Assembly (NCBI GenBank): GCA_022385805.1 | Contig: MU277681.1 | Span: forward strand, 134,160-198,159 | DNA: 64,000 bases | Origin: Pilatotrama ljubarskyi | Taxonomy: Eukaryota; Basidiomycota; Agaricomycetes; Polyporales; Polyporaceae | Direction: 5' to 3' | Shown here: positions 1-12,567 of the stretch, in pieces | Position numbering within the stretch: position 1 is the first letter of the stretch | How the letters are laid out: every line of letters starts with the position of its first letter | Notes under the pieces: generated by a model | Told to the model about the DNA's origin: nothing | Seen by the model: the letters and a program-made list of their open reading frames with translations, nothing else | The model's database searches: none | Program-made: the position numbers and the translations under genes

Positions 1-1823
1 AGTACGCCCGCTCGATCCTCAACCTCGACAAGAGCGATATGGAGGGCATCGTGACGGACGTCGCGCTCGGGTGCCTCGAGATCGGGTGCAAGGGCAAGAT
101 GCTCAAGAAGCTCGTCGAGGCGCACGAGTTCCTCACGGACATCATCGCCGCGCACATCGTGAAGCACTATCGCATCGAGCTCGACGACCTCCCGCCGGCG
201 GAGGACGAGAAGGCGTGCAAAGAGTACAGCGCGCCGCTCTGTGCGGACTTCATGATGCGCGGCCGGACGCTGCTGAGTATCGAGGAGGCTACCGCTGGAC
301 CTGTTGTCCAGATGGCTGAGCCTGCCGACACCCAGAACGCGGAGGGTGTGGAGCATGCGGGTGAGAATGCGGACGAGGCGGAGGGGATGAGCGAGGATGA
401 GGAAGGCCCCGATGACGCCGATGCCACCGGCGATGCGGATGAGGACCTGGTACGTGCTGGACCTCGGGTGTTAGCTCCTGCTCGGGTCGCTTACCGGTTC
501 ACCGTAGGGCACGATCGGCCAGGATACGCTCTCGGCCATGATTCGTAAGGATGAAATGATGCCGACACGGAGGAGACGGTACCACGAACTATACACGAAC
601 TATCACGATAGCATCGGCAAGCTGCCCTACCCTGCAGGTGCGTCTGTCAGACCATATAGGGTGGGAAGTCCCGCTCACCTGCTTCTCTGGGGCCAGACTA
701 CACACAGGTCGGAACCTGGATTCACAGCCACTACGGACACCTCAGCGCCGCCGCCGCGGTCGTCCGGATCCATGCCGTCATCAACCAGAATTATAGCGTG
801 AGCTGCATAATGTACCTTACCCCGTTATACCATACCATACTGACGTCGACCCGAAGGTGTTGCACCACCATCTCTACACAGCGGACGGCCCCTTGGTTGC
901 GCCACGCGTGCCGACGACCTTGAAGCAGTTCAAGATCCTAGCACGCCTCGGGAGGACTCCGAGCATCGGCTTATACAATGACATCGAGTCCGGGACCGAG
1001 TTCTACTTCAGCGAGGAGGACTACCTCAGCCAGGAAGAGCTAAGCGGTGCCGTCCAATCCGCGTCGTCGGCGAAGAAGGCGCGGAAGACAAGAACGAGAT
1101 CCGAACAGGTGATCAAGTGCGAGACCAGTCCGACTCCGGGTCCTTCTACCGCTGGAGTGTCGAGACAAGTAGAGGTATCACCGGTGCAGGCGAAGAAGCG
1201 GCCGCGGCGGAGCGTGGCGAGCGGCGTCAAGTCGTACGTGGTGCCGGATAGCGACGACGAGGGCATCGCGGACGGCCGGGACGACTCGCTGCAGCGGTTC
1301 GCGAAGAAGAGGCGGGCAGAGTCGAACATGCAGCGCTGGATCAAGCACCTCGCGATGTTGCTCAAGGACGAGCAGAAGAAGGTGCGTGGCCCTATCCCCC
1401 GTTCGGCTTGCTTTGTGCTCTGGGGCGTGTATCGATCTGATCTCTTGCTTTGCTTGTTGCGTTGCGTTTAGTACAACGAGAGGAAACGCCGGATACACGC
1501 TGCGGCGCCACCAGGCTCGAAGGTCAAGGTGCCAAAGGTGCGTGTCTTTTGTCTTGTATGCCGGATTTTACCGGCACGCGCACCTTACTGCGGGTGCTGC
1601 TTATCGTCATCACACACGCTGACTCCTGTCTGGACGCTAGACGGAGTTCCACAAGTCGCTGGCGCTGAATCTGCCGCGGCTGCGCCGGATCGACCGGGCG
1701 AAGCGCGAGAAGCTATACGGCGCGGACGTGCCCGACGAAGACGAGAGCGAGGGCGACGAGGATGAGTACCAGTACCGGACCACGCGCGCGAAGAGGCGCA
1801 AGGTCGAAGCAGACAGGGACTAG
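1..1823 (+). CDS. Unrecognised protein, 3' part (5' end outside window)
   Basis: I do not recognise the family. The reading frame enters open at the left edge (codons from base 3). Proposed exons are 3-449, 508-637, 697-797, 857-1381, 1472-1537 and 1641-1823, with good GT/AG junctions and consistent phase. Exon 3 reads through to INQNYS and then VLHHHLY. The visible part begins with a helical-looking segment (residues about 1-90). An acidic Asp/Glu-rich tract follows, then a compact middle region. The C-terminus is highly charged, rich in Lys/Arg and Asp/Glu, with several KKAR- and KKRPRR-like stretches that could be nuclear localisation signals. It ends RRKVEADRD. A nuclear or chromatin role is a guess from composition. 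Confidence is good that it is a gene and low for any function. Confidence 0.7.
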
Positions 1824-2509
1824 GTCTGTATAACCGGGTATCTGGACGCACCCGCGCGGGCAGGTAGAAGTCACGAAGTTGGGAAGGCCTGAGGGCGCGT
1901 TGTCTCCGGGGACCGGGGCGCCGCCGCGGCGCCGTCCTGTGAGCACTGATCATGAGCAGCATCTTTTTCTCCGGCGCTGCGACTGCAGCTTCGAATTCGG
2001 ATTCGGTCGTTCGATTCAAACATGGACTCTCACTCGGCACGCGCGCGCGCGCAACTCTATCATCAATTTTTCTTTCCTCTCCACCCACCCTGTTTCCGGC
2101 TGGTTATCTCTCACTCGCATCGGCATGTTCCCTCCCAATGACTCCTCCACAGTTCTCCCCGCGTATTAGCGTCACCTCACGGACCCGCTGCATATCTGGC
2201 TGCGCTGCCACCACTTCCGCGGCTGCCGCCGCTCACCCTCATCATCTTGCATCCTGTCATCGTCACTCGTATACTGTTTGATCATGAAACTCTACCGTAT
2301 AGCTTAATGTCTATAGTCGCACGAAAATAATGGAATGCGCGGGAACAGGATTGACTACATACACTTGTTCGCACCTTTCAGACCGGCTGTGCGAGGCGCG
2401 GCGACTCGATGCACCGTCGTTATCCTTCATGCCGGCTCCGTCCCGTCGTCGTATCTCGCACTGGCGCATACCGCTGGCATGGAACTTGACTGGAATAGCC
2501 TAATGCCTA
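1824..2509. other. Intergenic, 3' region of the first gene
   Basis: No coding exon is supported here. The stretch holds the presumed 3' untranslated region of the left-edge gene, and ends where the sequence becomes similar to the second copy of the amidohydrolase block. A short GCGC dinucleotide run lies near 2040. Confidence 0.5.
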
Positions 2510-2812
2510 TGCACCGCGCAGCAGTTGCACGAAAACAGGAAAATGCAGCTGGAGGACCGGGGGCGGGGGCCGGCATCCGAACTTCTGCAGGGTCGTGCCA
2601 CGGAGGCGGGGTCCGGAGAGTACGGACCGCCGGATGCTCGGGGCGAGGGTCCGCATTGTGGGAGGAGGGCGGGTTAGGCGGGCGAGCGAGGACTCTGATT
2701 GGCTGGCAGCCACCGCCACACTCTACCGCTCTCAGTATATCCCAGATCCCCCGCACTGGCAGGGCCCTGTCCCGGTCGACCGACTCCATCACAGCCCGAC
2801 AAAAATCTCTCC

Positions 2813-2819
2813 TTAAATA
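2813..2819 (+). promoter_or_regulatory. TATA-like box of amidohydrolase copy 1
   Basis: TTAAATA sits about 31 bases upstream of the ATG at 2850. The spacing is tight, so transcription may start very near the first ATG. The second in-frame ATG at 2868 could then be used by some transcripts. The same box is kept in copy 2. Confidence 0.35.
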
Positions 2820-2849
2820 CCTCCCACTCCGGAGCCGTGAGTCGCCATT

Positions 2850-4735
2850 ATGGACGTCGACGCCGACATGGGCCTCAGCCAGAACTCATCCACCCGTCCG
2901 ACAGCGGCCCACTCTCCCTCACCCGCCCACACCGACTACCCCAGCCTCCTCATTCGCAATGTGCATCTCCCGCTTGACTCCGACTCGCCCACGCTCGCAG
3001 ATCCTCTATACAACGTCTACTGCGTCGGAGGAAGGGTCGATTCCGTAGAGCTCGCCACCGCCAACGGGAACGGACACGGGAGCAGACACTCTACACCCCC
3101 ACAACATCCCGAGTACCAAGCAAAGGATCGCCAGGGCGCGCACGCGGAGCTCGATGCGCAAGGGCGGGGGATCCTTCTGCCTGCGTACGTCCGCTCTTTC
3201 TACCCTTCGCCGCCTTTCCCGGTACTGACGTCCCCGCCTCATGCGGTGGTGATTTGCTCTGCAGTCTGTGTCACGCACACATCCATCTCGACAAGTGCTT
3301 CCTCCTCGATCAATGCGATGAGCTCGTAACCGGGTACGTAATATCCATCGCTTGCACGCGCCCTGCAGTGGAGAGCACCGTGCAGTCGGGGTCTAGATAT
3401 CCATTCTCATCGTGCGACGATCACAATGCACAGGCACTTTGCGGAGGCTCTCCGCGTAACTGCAAAAGCCAAAAGCGCGTTCCCACACAACCCCGACGAT
3501 CTCTTCGATCGCGGCCGGAAGCTGATCACCCAGAGCATCGAGTGCGGGGTGACGCTCATGCGCGCGCACGTCGAGGTCGACGAGGCCGTCCACTTTGCGT
3601 GCGTCGACGCCGGCCTCCGCCTACGAAAGCTCTTCAGGGATATCTGCCATGTGCAGATTGCAGGTAAGCGCTCTCACGCCCGTGCTCGATCGTGGGCTAA
3701 TCGTAACGGGTCGCGCCCCGTGCTACAGTCTTTGCCCAAGATCCGTTCTTCGCCTCCCCAGTCGACGACCGGCCGGGGCTCAACTACGTCCTTCTTCAAG
3801 CGGCCACGCACCGCCCGGGCATCGAAGCCGTAGGGTCCGCGCCGTACGTCGAGCCGACGATCGCGCACGCGAAGCGCAACATCGAGCTCGTGCTCGACCT
3901 CGCGGTCGAGCGCGGCCTGCACGCGGACTTCCACCTCGATTACAACCTCGAGCCTGCGTCGGAGCCGCTCATCTGGCATGTCCTCGACCAGCTCCGCGCG
4001 CGCATCCAGCATGGGCGATGGCGCCCCGGGGCACACGTCTGCGTGGGGCACGCGACGCGCCTCACGCTGTTCACGCAGGAGGAGTGGGCGCGCCTCCGCG
4101 TGGCGATCTTGGATGAGCGGTTGCCGGTGACGCTGGTAGGCTTGCCCCCGAGTGATCTGTACATGATGGGGAGGAACGTGGAGTTTGCGCCGAGGGGGAC
4201 GTTGAACGTGCCGAGGCTGGCGGAGGACCACGGGCTGCGCGTCGCGATGGCGGTGAACAACGTCGAGAACGCGTTTACGCCGCAGGGCCCGGTTGACCCG
4301 CTCAGCTTGTGCCCGCTGGGCGTCGCCATTTTCCAAGCAGGCACGAAGAAGGACTGTCGAGCTCTCCTCGTAAGTCCCCACCCCTTATTCTCCCTCAAGG
4401 CCCAGACACTCACCCTGCACGACACCGCACAGGAAGCAGTCACGCTCAACGCACGGCTCGCGATCGGCGGCTTCCGCGCCAAGGGCTCCTGCGCCAACCC
4501 GCACTCGCTGTCCATGACCCCGACGCGGGGCGCGCCCGCAGACTTTGTGCTGCTGCACGAGAACGACACGCTGCACTCAGCGGCGCTCAACCCGTCGTTC
4601 TCGCGCACGACGATCCGCCACGGCCAGGTCGTCGCGCGCCGCGTCGCGCAGACGTGGATCCTGCCGCAGAAGTCGCCGTCGCCGGATCCGGCCATGTCTG
4701 TGTCGCCGCCGCCGCATCCACATCTTGCAGCATAG
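2850..4735 (+). CDS. Amidohydrolase, cytosine-deaminase-like, copy 1
   Basis: Exons are 2850-3184, 3265-3333, 3434-3663, 3729-4369 and 4433-4735, giving 525 aa. The fold family is the metal-dependent amidohydrolase superfamily of cytosine deaminase and AtzC-like enzymes, which hydrolyse C-N bonds in heterocycles. Visible motifs in order are HAHIHLDK (first metal ligands), RAHVEVDE, HADFHLDYN, and GHATRL. The last is NNVENAF, at the place where bacterial cytosine deaminases carry an Asp. The last exon holds the C-terminal beta-rich part ending in a Pro/Ser-rich tail. No signal peptide is seen, so it is probably cytosolic. The substrate cannot be told from sequence. A near-identical second gene lies at 12568-14453. 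Confidence 0.88.
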
Positions 4736-5452
4736 CGCGTGGAGGAGAGACGGAAGGTAGGTCGACTGGAGAAGGTGCGTGCACGCGTGCTGCGGTGGGC
4801 CGGACAGACTGGCAGAGAAACAATCAGGGAGATAGGATGGGTGCAAGAGCATGTACCAGGGTAAGTCGACTGCGCATTCGGTGGAGCAGGCGGCCGTCGG
4901 GTCCGAGTAGGAGGACGTGCGAGCAGTGCCTTGGGGCAAGTCGCGCAGGCGAGTTTGCTATGCGCGTCCCGGGTTGAACACATCGATCTGGGTGAGCGGA
5001 GCTCTGTCCTACATGTACATAGGGACTTCTGATTTGAATGAGCATTGCGAGATGCAACACACATGTGTGCTCGTCGGGTGCACATCTAGCAATGCCTCAC
5101 GGCTCGTGACGGTACTCAGGCGGTCCAGGCACCGCAAACTGGCACTGTGTGCAGCTTGGGAATCATTCTCCGCTCTCCCACCTGGCCGCGGCCAGGACGG
5201 AAGCTGTGAAAGAGTCTCTGTGCGCACGCTGAACGTGGACTCAGGGCTGCCGGAGACGTTCCGCATTCCCTCTGGCGGCCCAACGCGCCAGAGTCTGAGC
5301 CACTGGACTCCCGGCGTTCCACTGTCACTCTGCCGAGCACTCTCGAATCATCGGTGGCGGTATGAATCATGCTAGCGCTTTTATCAAGAATAAGGCCGAT
5401 TCGGCTGGTCGTATCCACACATAGCGTGGCCGCTAGAAACCCACATCTCCGA
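4736..5452. other. Intergenic region downstream of amidohydrolase copy 1
   Basis: I see no gene. It lies between two convergent genes (the amidohydrolase ends at 4735 and the minus-strand gene ends at 5453), so it should hold both 3' untranslated regions. Similarity to copy 2 stops at the left edge. Confidence 0.5.
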
Positions 5453-6396
5453 TCAGAACTCGTCAATCTCAGACTCAGCCTCCCCTGCCCCTTCTCCCTC
5501 CGAAGCTGTCTCGATCTCGTCGATGTCTGACACGCACTCTGTGGTCAACTTGAACGACCCGTCGCCAGGGATGACGGGTTCAGGTTCGAACTCCGTGATG
5601 GGATCGTCCACAGGCCAGTCCTCGCCCTGCCACATCCCCCGAGGCTCGCCATAGCGCGGGATGTCACAGTCTAGGACGCACTCCGCACTCTTGACGCCAG
5701 CCCTCGGGAGCTTGGGAGGAAGGTTGTCGGGGTTGGTCACGAAGCGAACCCGCGCTTTCTTGACGTCGTTACGCTGCCGGCGCCGCCGCTTACCGAGGAC
5801 TGCCTTCGAAGGCTGAGTAGAGGTCGGGTGGGTTCCGAGGACGCTGAGGTTACCGGGATGCAGTACGAGAGGATAAACGACGATGGCAGATGGGGCTGAT
5901 GCGCGCCGATGGGGAGCGCTATGCTGCTGGCGGCACTGCTCAATCGGATGGACACTGAACGGGTCGCGTGCCGCGTTCACAAGATCTGCCCGTGTCGCAC
6001 GCTCGAACTTGAGCGTCTTTGCGTTCCAGAGAGCGAAGAGTCGCTGGAGAGGCTCGACGCCATCCCTGATGTCGCTCAGGTTGCAGAAGGGAATGTCGTC
6101 AGGCCAGCCGACGAGCTTGTACCGATACCGGATGACAACAAGCCGTGCGTAGCGGTCGATGGGGAAGTAGCTCATGTGCGCATCGTCGAGGCCGGTCAGT
6201 TCCTCTGTTGCGCGGTCAGCGGACAGTCTACTGATGGACATCAATTAATTGTATACGTACGGAGCGTGGAGTTGATGTTAGCACGAAGATGCGCTCGCAC
6301 CCTGTCCCGGGCACTCGCAAGCACCTCATGGTCTTTGGACTCATTGTCGCGCGGCTGCGGCGTGAACATAACAATGCTGATGGGCTTCGCGGGCAT
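5453..6396 (-). CDS. Lineage-specific Agaricomycete protein of unknown function
   Basis: Two exons, 6396-6261 and 6204-5453, give 295 aa. The 56-nt intron has GTACGT and CAG ends, and phase is kept (exon 1 ends on C, exon 2 completes CAG). The N-terminal half contains a WPDDIPFCNLSDI segment followed by an ARDPFSVHP segment. I recall this pattern from a multigene family of uncharacterised proteins in polypores and other Agaricomycetes. The C-terminal half is disordered: a basic KRRRRQRNDVKKAR patch, then Asp/Glu/Ser-rich sequence ending in an acidic tail. No enzyme motif is visible. It sits between the two amidohydrolase copies. The start at 6396 is the best spliced choice, but an upstream exon cannot be excluded. 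Confidence 0.55.
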
Positions 6397-9300
6397 AGTG
6401 AGTGGCACGGAGATGAGAGAGCGAGCAGCGCTGTGCAGATGCGCAGAAACGAAGCACGACCACCACGGTGACGCGGTCAAGCTGAGAGCGAACTTGGGGA
6501 TCGAGAAAATTGCTCACCTTCTCATAAAAGTCGCAGCTCACTCCGTCCCCAGCCAGGGCTTCTTGCTTTCAAGTTGCTGCCGCCGAGGTGCCCGCCGCTC
6601 ACCGCCAATTCGGAAGCGAACTTGAAGCTGACGACTGAGTCTCCATTCGGTTGACAGAGTGTCTTCTGGTGAGCTAACAGTCCGCCTTGGGCCGGAGTCC
6701 CTGATGGAGCAATCCCCTGCGGCAATGCAGCAGCTGGAAGCGATCTCCGGCCAGACTTGCGGAGCGGTGGACCATACGCCATCCTGTCCAGTTCGATTCC
6801 CAGTAGAGGCGCGTAACCATGCCCTCCTGCCACCGCTATAGTTTTGGCAAACCGTTCAGTCTCGTATCTCCGAATCCAGGTTCAAGCACCATCTTACAGA
6901 GTACATCCGAGTCGTACCCAGGCTGTTGACACTGCCGTCACACGTGAGCCCTTCACGCCGGGCGATGATCATGTCTGCCCTGCTCCCGAGTCCGAAGAAC
7001 CCATAGCATATCTACAGAGCACTTCAGCGGACAGAGTAGTCAGTCCTCTGTGATGCGAATAGCTGAAGTGCAGCGCGTGAAAGGGCTACATACCCAAGAG
7101 CAAAATCGAGTGCGCTCCAGTGCTGTGCGTGATCCACACTGCCCATATCTTCCGTGGAGGGTTCGGCTACACCAGCTAATTCCTGAGCCTATCAGGTTCA
7201 GGACAAATGGCAGACGGCGTCCGGATTGGCCCGCTGCACGTGCCCTTCGAGTCAGAGCATCCCCGGGGAGTCTACCAATCAGATCAGCTCACTGGGCTGC
7301 ACGCACATCGGTGGCCGAGAGTGTACTTACATGCTACTGTCAACTGAGCGACCAGAAGAAAACAGTTTGCGTCCATCAAAGAGCTTCCCATGTCACGGTT
7401 GCTGGAGCAGCGATGAGCCGCCAAGTTGGTTCCGGCTTCGATGATCGCCTCCGACAAGGTCCGTGGACCTGTGTATGCGATCTATCTTCTGTCACCTGTG
7501 CACACCAGAGAATATGCCAAACTTGCCTGTGAACATGGTCGCTGCTCCGGAATTCAAGCTTTGCACCCGCAGAGAAGCCGCGCATCAGCTGTATTGACTA
7601 CGGTCGTGTGCAATTATGATAGAGCGAGGGATACCGCCGTGAACTGCAGATGAACTTGCTCCCCAGTCAGCACGCGGGATTCACGGGTAACTGGCAAATG
7701 CAAACTCACACGAGCGCTCGGGCCGCGGCTACGCTCCGGGTGCCACTGACATGGATTGAACATGTCAAGTGTTGAGCAAATTTCTGCATCGTGTTCAGGG
7801 GCATGTCCGCCGGCCAGGGACAGTCGGGGAGAGCGGAAGCGAACATTTGCACATTACACGATGCTGCCAGTGGTGGGAGACCAGTCTCGCACTCAGAGCA
7901 TCATGCCTCCATGGCTGGCTAACGCGGCTCAGGAATCCGGTCGAGCTCTCCGATTCAAGTGTGCCGAGTCATGGACATCCAATTCTCGCGGGACTGCACA
8001 CCCGTTGGCGGTTGAGGCTTACAAATCCGTGCTGAATGGAGAGACGACCGAAGCGTCACAGAGCGTGCCAGACCAGCGAGCTGGATTCGGCAGGGAATCA
8101 ATCACACCGAGAGAGCGGCCCATCGACGAGCAGATCAACCTCGGGCTTCAGGCCTCAGCTTCGGAATCGGACACGGTGTACGACATGCTCACCCGTCATC
8201 ACCAGTGACCAGGTACGCTTTTCACGGCTAGATACCCGCTGTCGCACTGAAGGCCTGCACAACTGCCAAGCCTTCGCTCGGTGATCATCGCGCCCACGAG
8301 CATGTGGATCCCGGCTCGTGACACGAATGTGCAGCAACGGGCTTGAGATCCAGGTCAGGGGTGCCGACGCATGCACTACGCACGTCCTCTCGGGTGGGCC
8401 GCCATCTGCCGACAAAAGCGGAGGCGAGCGCAAATGTCACGCTAATCCACCGGCGGCCCCCGAAGTCGTCTATTGTGGGTCCCCAATGTCCAGGATGGGT
8501 CCACAGCGTCAAGCGTGAACGACGCCGATGCGACCCTGTCTCCGGAGCCGAAGCCGCCCGTCGCACTTAGAGCTCATGTGCTCTTGAGGTCTCGCGCCGG
8601 AGCGGGGAGCGTGATGTTAAGTTGCGTGCACGACAGGGACTCGTATTTCTTGTTCCGTACGTACAGAGGATGCGGCCTGTTTGCCGTCGCACTTCCCTGG
8701 CTCGCGAGCCGACGGGTTACGCATTCTCCCAGACACGACGCCGTGCTGCTGTCAGATGCAGCTCAGGCGACAGGATTGTGCTCCCGAGCCCGCTCGTCCG
8801 TCGCGTCCTTTCACGCACGGTTCCTGGTGTCGCGATGACGATCCGAGGACGCGAACGTCGAAGTACGCAGAGGGAAGTGCGGAGGAGGCCCACCATGTCC
8901 GTGAACGCAGTGCACCCATGCCGCATGGACCGTTCTCGTCCGAGCATTGCATCGATGCGGACTAACGTGCACGCTCAACGCTGCATCACTTCAAACATCC
9001 CATAGGGATGCGGATTGCAAAGGCACAGTGAGACCGTGCACACCTGCTTGGCAGAGACGACACGTAGACGGCGCACGACCCTGAGCGTGGGTGCCGACTG
9101 CAGAAGCACGCCTTGCGTGCGCCGTTACACGTTTCATCCGACACGACGGGACGTAAGACGCGTCGTTCAAGCATCCCATCGTGCCATCCCAGATCGTTCA
9201 CCGCCGAGAGATGGTGCGGAGTCGATAGTGACAGAGACACGTCCGTAGTACTCACCCCATCTCCGACGGCGGGGTGATGGCACTGGGAGGCACATCGAGC

Positions 9301-10441
9301 CTGCCGTTCGTAGCCTAGGCGCAACGCGTTGGCGGTGTGTGGCGCGCGGACTCGGACCCAAAGGGTGGGGGGAGGCGAACGAGAGCCGAATGAGCGGCGA
9401 TGGGGCCAGACGCGTCCGCATGCTCAGCGAGTGTCTCGCGCCGTGCGTGTGCGATATCTATGCAAAATGCTGCCTGAGTATACAGGGTGTCCATCCGCGT
9501 TGCAGCTCGAGACTCGGGCACTCCTCCCGAAGATGCCCTCTTCACCCCCTCTCTCACCGGCCTGGCCCGTCGGAGACGATGATGCCCGCCTGGAGACTCG
9601 CCCACACACGCACGAGGTGGTGAACGTGGGTGGGACTCCCGACTTTCTCGAGCGGTTCACGACTTAGGACGAAACTGACGGGTTGCAAGCTCATCACAGC
9701 AACCTACAGACCCACCTTCCTCGCGGACTGGGGATGTAGAGGTGCGTCCGACCTTGCAGCACGTCATACGGCACTCGTCTCACCGTTCACTCCCCGACTG
9801 GATGTGCACACATCCCCCGCGGTCGTCCGACGTCTCATTCATGCGCGACGGTCACGACAACGACATGCTCGCTCACAGCACCGTCAGCACGACAGCGTGC
9901 ATCCCGGCGGTTTGCTCGCCCGCTCGATTCACGCACACGTCAGCTCGCGTCAACTAGCCCGATTCCTCACTCGCGAACGGCAGCGGCAGCGGCGCTGCGG
10001 AGCACTGTTCCGCTCATGCTCACGTACATGCGGCGACCCGTAGCACGCCTTCAACGCAAAGGCGCACCGGTTCTGATGCAACCCCCCGTGTGGCGTGACG
10101 CACGCTCTCAGACCTCTCTCAAGGCTGCCCTGCTACCCATCCTGCGCCGATCGCCGATAGTCTACGGAGGAGTGCGCTCGCGTTGGCAATGGGAGCGTAC
10201 GTCGCGTCCGAACCGAGAGAGCCGAGGGTCGAGTGGACCAGGACGCACCTCAGTGTTCGTCGCCGCTCGCCGTTGGGGGTGTGTGTAGCGGACAGATCCC
10301 GGCTTGAGTCTTGAACGTGAGATAGGTCGCATGCAGAGGTGCGCTCGATCCAACGCTGAGGCCAATTTGTTCGTATCGTGCGCCCTGAGAAGCTCGCTGC
10401 GTGTAGAGCACAAGTGAGCCCGAGCGGGGACGCTGGGACTC

Positions 10442-10489
<48 letters not shown>

Positions 10490-12249
10490 CGCTTACCAGC
10501 TCTGCACGGCTGAAGGTGGCTCGCGGCGCGAATGCATCTGTCCGCCCCGCTTCGCAGAGCGTCTGTCTCGCTGCGGCAAGCCCAAGAAAGGCGGCGGCGA
10601 GCCTCGTCAAGATCGCCACGGGGAGCGACATCCCGATGGCGCTGGGCTTGGTGCATGTCAGCGCTGTCGAGCGCCACATCGAGCCACACCGATGTATTTG
10701 CAGCGCGAGAGATGCGGGGCGTTGCGGGGCATCTTCAGTACGCCTGGGCTGGCCGAAATTCCCTGCGGCCGAGGCGGGGTGGGGTCGGCAGCACAGGCTG
10801 CAGCCCTTGCACGACTGCTGCGGCTCACGTCCTTTAGTTCTGAGCTCGACATAGACTTCCGAGTGCGAGGAGACGTGATGTTCGCTTCGCTTGGGCGTGA
10901 GGCAGCGCAGCGCGTCTCGACGAGGTTCTCCGGTGGATTCTGCACCATGCAAGGCGCTAGGCGGTGGTACACGACGGCTTGGCCTGCGTATCGCGACGAA
11001 GGCCGAGGCCGATCGGGGAGCGCGGATAGACGCACACGGGGCGTGTGCGCGCCTGAAGCTGCGCGGTGTGAGCGAAAGACTGGCGTACGCTGGCCGTTCT
11101 TTCCTGGTTGGCGCCGCAGCGCGGGGCGACCGAGTGTGACTGTGCAGAACCGTGACCCAAGCGATACGTCCGTGTGCTATGAATCCCGTACTCGGACGCG
11201 ACGGGACCACACAGGCCGGCTCTCTGAGAGGAACAGCTGAACCACGGGACGGCGCTGGGGGCGATGGCGGCGCTTTGACAGGTACGGGGTTTCCTGAGTC
11301 CAAGTTGTCGCGTGTTGTCGCGTGCGCGGCCGATGAGCTCGGACGAAGGCTGCGGATAGGTCGGACGAGGATCGAGACTTCTGAGTGGTGTTTCTGTAGC
11401 ACGGCCCGGTGAGAGATGTCGTTCTAGCTGGGGGGCACGATGGATGGGGATGGCCAGGGCTCGACGAGGGGTGAGCGAACGCATCGCGCTGTGGGATTCC
11501 GAGCGTTCTCTGCGAGACAAACGGCTTCGTCGCGAGACGGTCTTGAGGAGAGGAATAAGGGCGGCGGACAGAAACACCGCGCATCCGCTCGACGTGCGCG
11601 CATGCTCGAAATGAACTCGTCGCCTAAGAGGCGGGAGCGGGCGGGCGAACGTGAAGGTTCAAAGTTCAGCGCCGGCGTTGTGGAGGAGGTGGCGTGGCAC
11701 GTTGTCGGCGCCCCGTGCGCCTGCGAAGGCGTTGTGCGGGTGATCGTCGAGGGTGGACGATGTGCGAGCGGGCGCCGTCGAGAGTCAGTAGTTGGCTTGC
11801 GGGAGCGGCAGCGTCACCGTTGCAAGAGGAGGGGGCGCGAGCGTTCCTGCTGCGCTTGAGACGGTGGCCCGGGCCCGAGGCCTGACGAGCTACTGTGCAG
11901 CTCGATATCGTGCGACCATGGGCGAGGTGTCGAGCAGCGATGCGCGTTTCGCGAGGCCGTGAAGGCGTGGGGACTGAGCTCGGTGGGAGCGGTGGAGGGA
12001 CACCCGAAAGACGGGCTACCAGTGAGCTGCAGGGGACAAGGCCGACTCGTCTAGACGCGAGAGGGCAGTGAGTGCTAGTGAGCGGGCAGGAATTGCCCAG
12101 AGACGTAGACGCATACCTACTTGTGCGCAGGTCCAGAGTGCGAGTGCGAGCGCGAGCGCAGGGCGGGGTGCGGGGCTAGATCGAGCATATGCATTCGAGC
12201 AGTACTCGCCGACGCGAGGGGCGCGATCGGACGTGCAGAGAGAGAGACT
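6397..12249. other. Gene-poor tract between the duplicated blocks
   Basis: Nearly 5.9 kb without a convincing gene. Open frames up to 427 codons occur, but they lack splice-linked neighbours, recognisable domains or typical codon bias. The longest owes part of its openness to a poly-G run read as polyproline. I found no terminal repeats, reverse transcriptase or transposase remnants by eye. The tract may contain non-coding transcripts or decayed repeats that I cannot identify. Confidence 0.5.
10444..10489 (+). repeat. 46-base poly-G tract
   Basis: An uninterrupted run of 46 G on the plus strand in the gene-poor tract. Shorter G runs occur at 16757-16779 and 31328-31343, and a G run abuts the gap at 22699. 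The exact length is likely to be uncertain because sequencing slips on such runs. Confidence 0.95.
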
Positions 12250-12530
12250 TGCACCGCGCACTAGTCCTACGAAAGCAGGATAATCGGGGGCGGGGGCCGG
12301 CATCCGAACTTCTGCAGCGGGCTCGTGCCACGGAGGCGGGGTCCGGAGAGTACGGACCGCCGGATGCTCGGGGCGAGGGTCCGCATTGTGGGAGGAGGGG
12401 CGAGCGAGGACTCTGATTGGCTGGCAGCCACCGCCGCACTCTACCGCTCTCAGTATATCCCAGATCCCCCGCACTGGCAGGGCCCTGTCCCGGTCGACCG
12501 ACTCCATCACAGCCCGACAAAAATCTCTCC

Positions 12531-12537
12531 TTAAATA
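12531..12537 (+). promoter_or_regulatory. TATA-like box of amidohydrolase copy 2
   Basis: The same TTAAATA heptamer as in copy 1, about 31 bases before the ATG at 12568. The proximal promoter is almost unchanged, so both copies could be transcribed. Confidence 0.35.
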
Positions 12538-12567
12538 CCTCCCACTCCGGAGCCGTGAGTCGCCATT

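Larger units (their letters stand above)
2510..4735 (+). repeat. Segmental duplication, copy 1 (direct repeat)
   Basis: This block matches 12250-14453 at a constant offset of 9718 bases across the gene. It includes about 300 bp of promoter and stops within a few bases of the stop codon. By eye I count about 14 substitutions across the 1.9 kb from start to stop codon, so identity is near 99 percent. The promoter differs by roughly 12 extra bases in this copy (near 2668). The left boundary is fuzzy because similarity decays between about 2510 and 2560. Confidence 0.9.

Noticed and set aside
3940..5085. Long minus-strand frames antisense to the amidohydrolase copies (also 13392-14551)
   Set aside because: They mirror well-supported exons on the plus strand. 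GC-rich third positions keep the antisense frames open.
7762..8208. 149-codon plus-strand frame in the gene-poor tract
   Set aside because: Codon third positions do not show the G/C preference of confirmed genes here, and no homology is recognised.
10119..11402. 427-codon minus-strand open frame
   Set aside because: It crosses the poly-G run, read as polyproline, and has no domain or splice-linked neighbour. Its openness is explained by GC-rich sequence.
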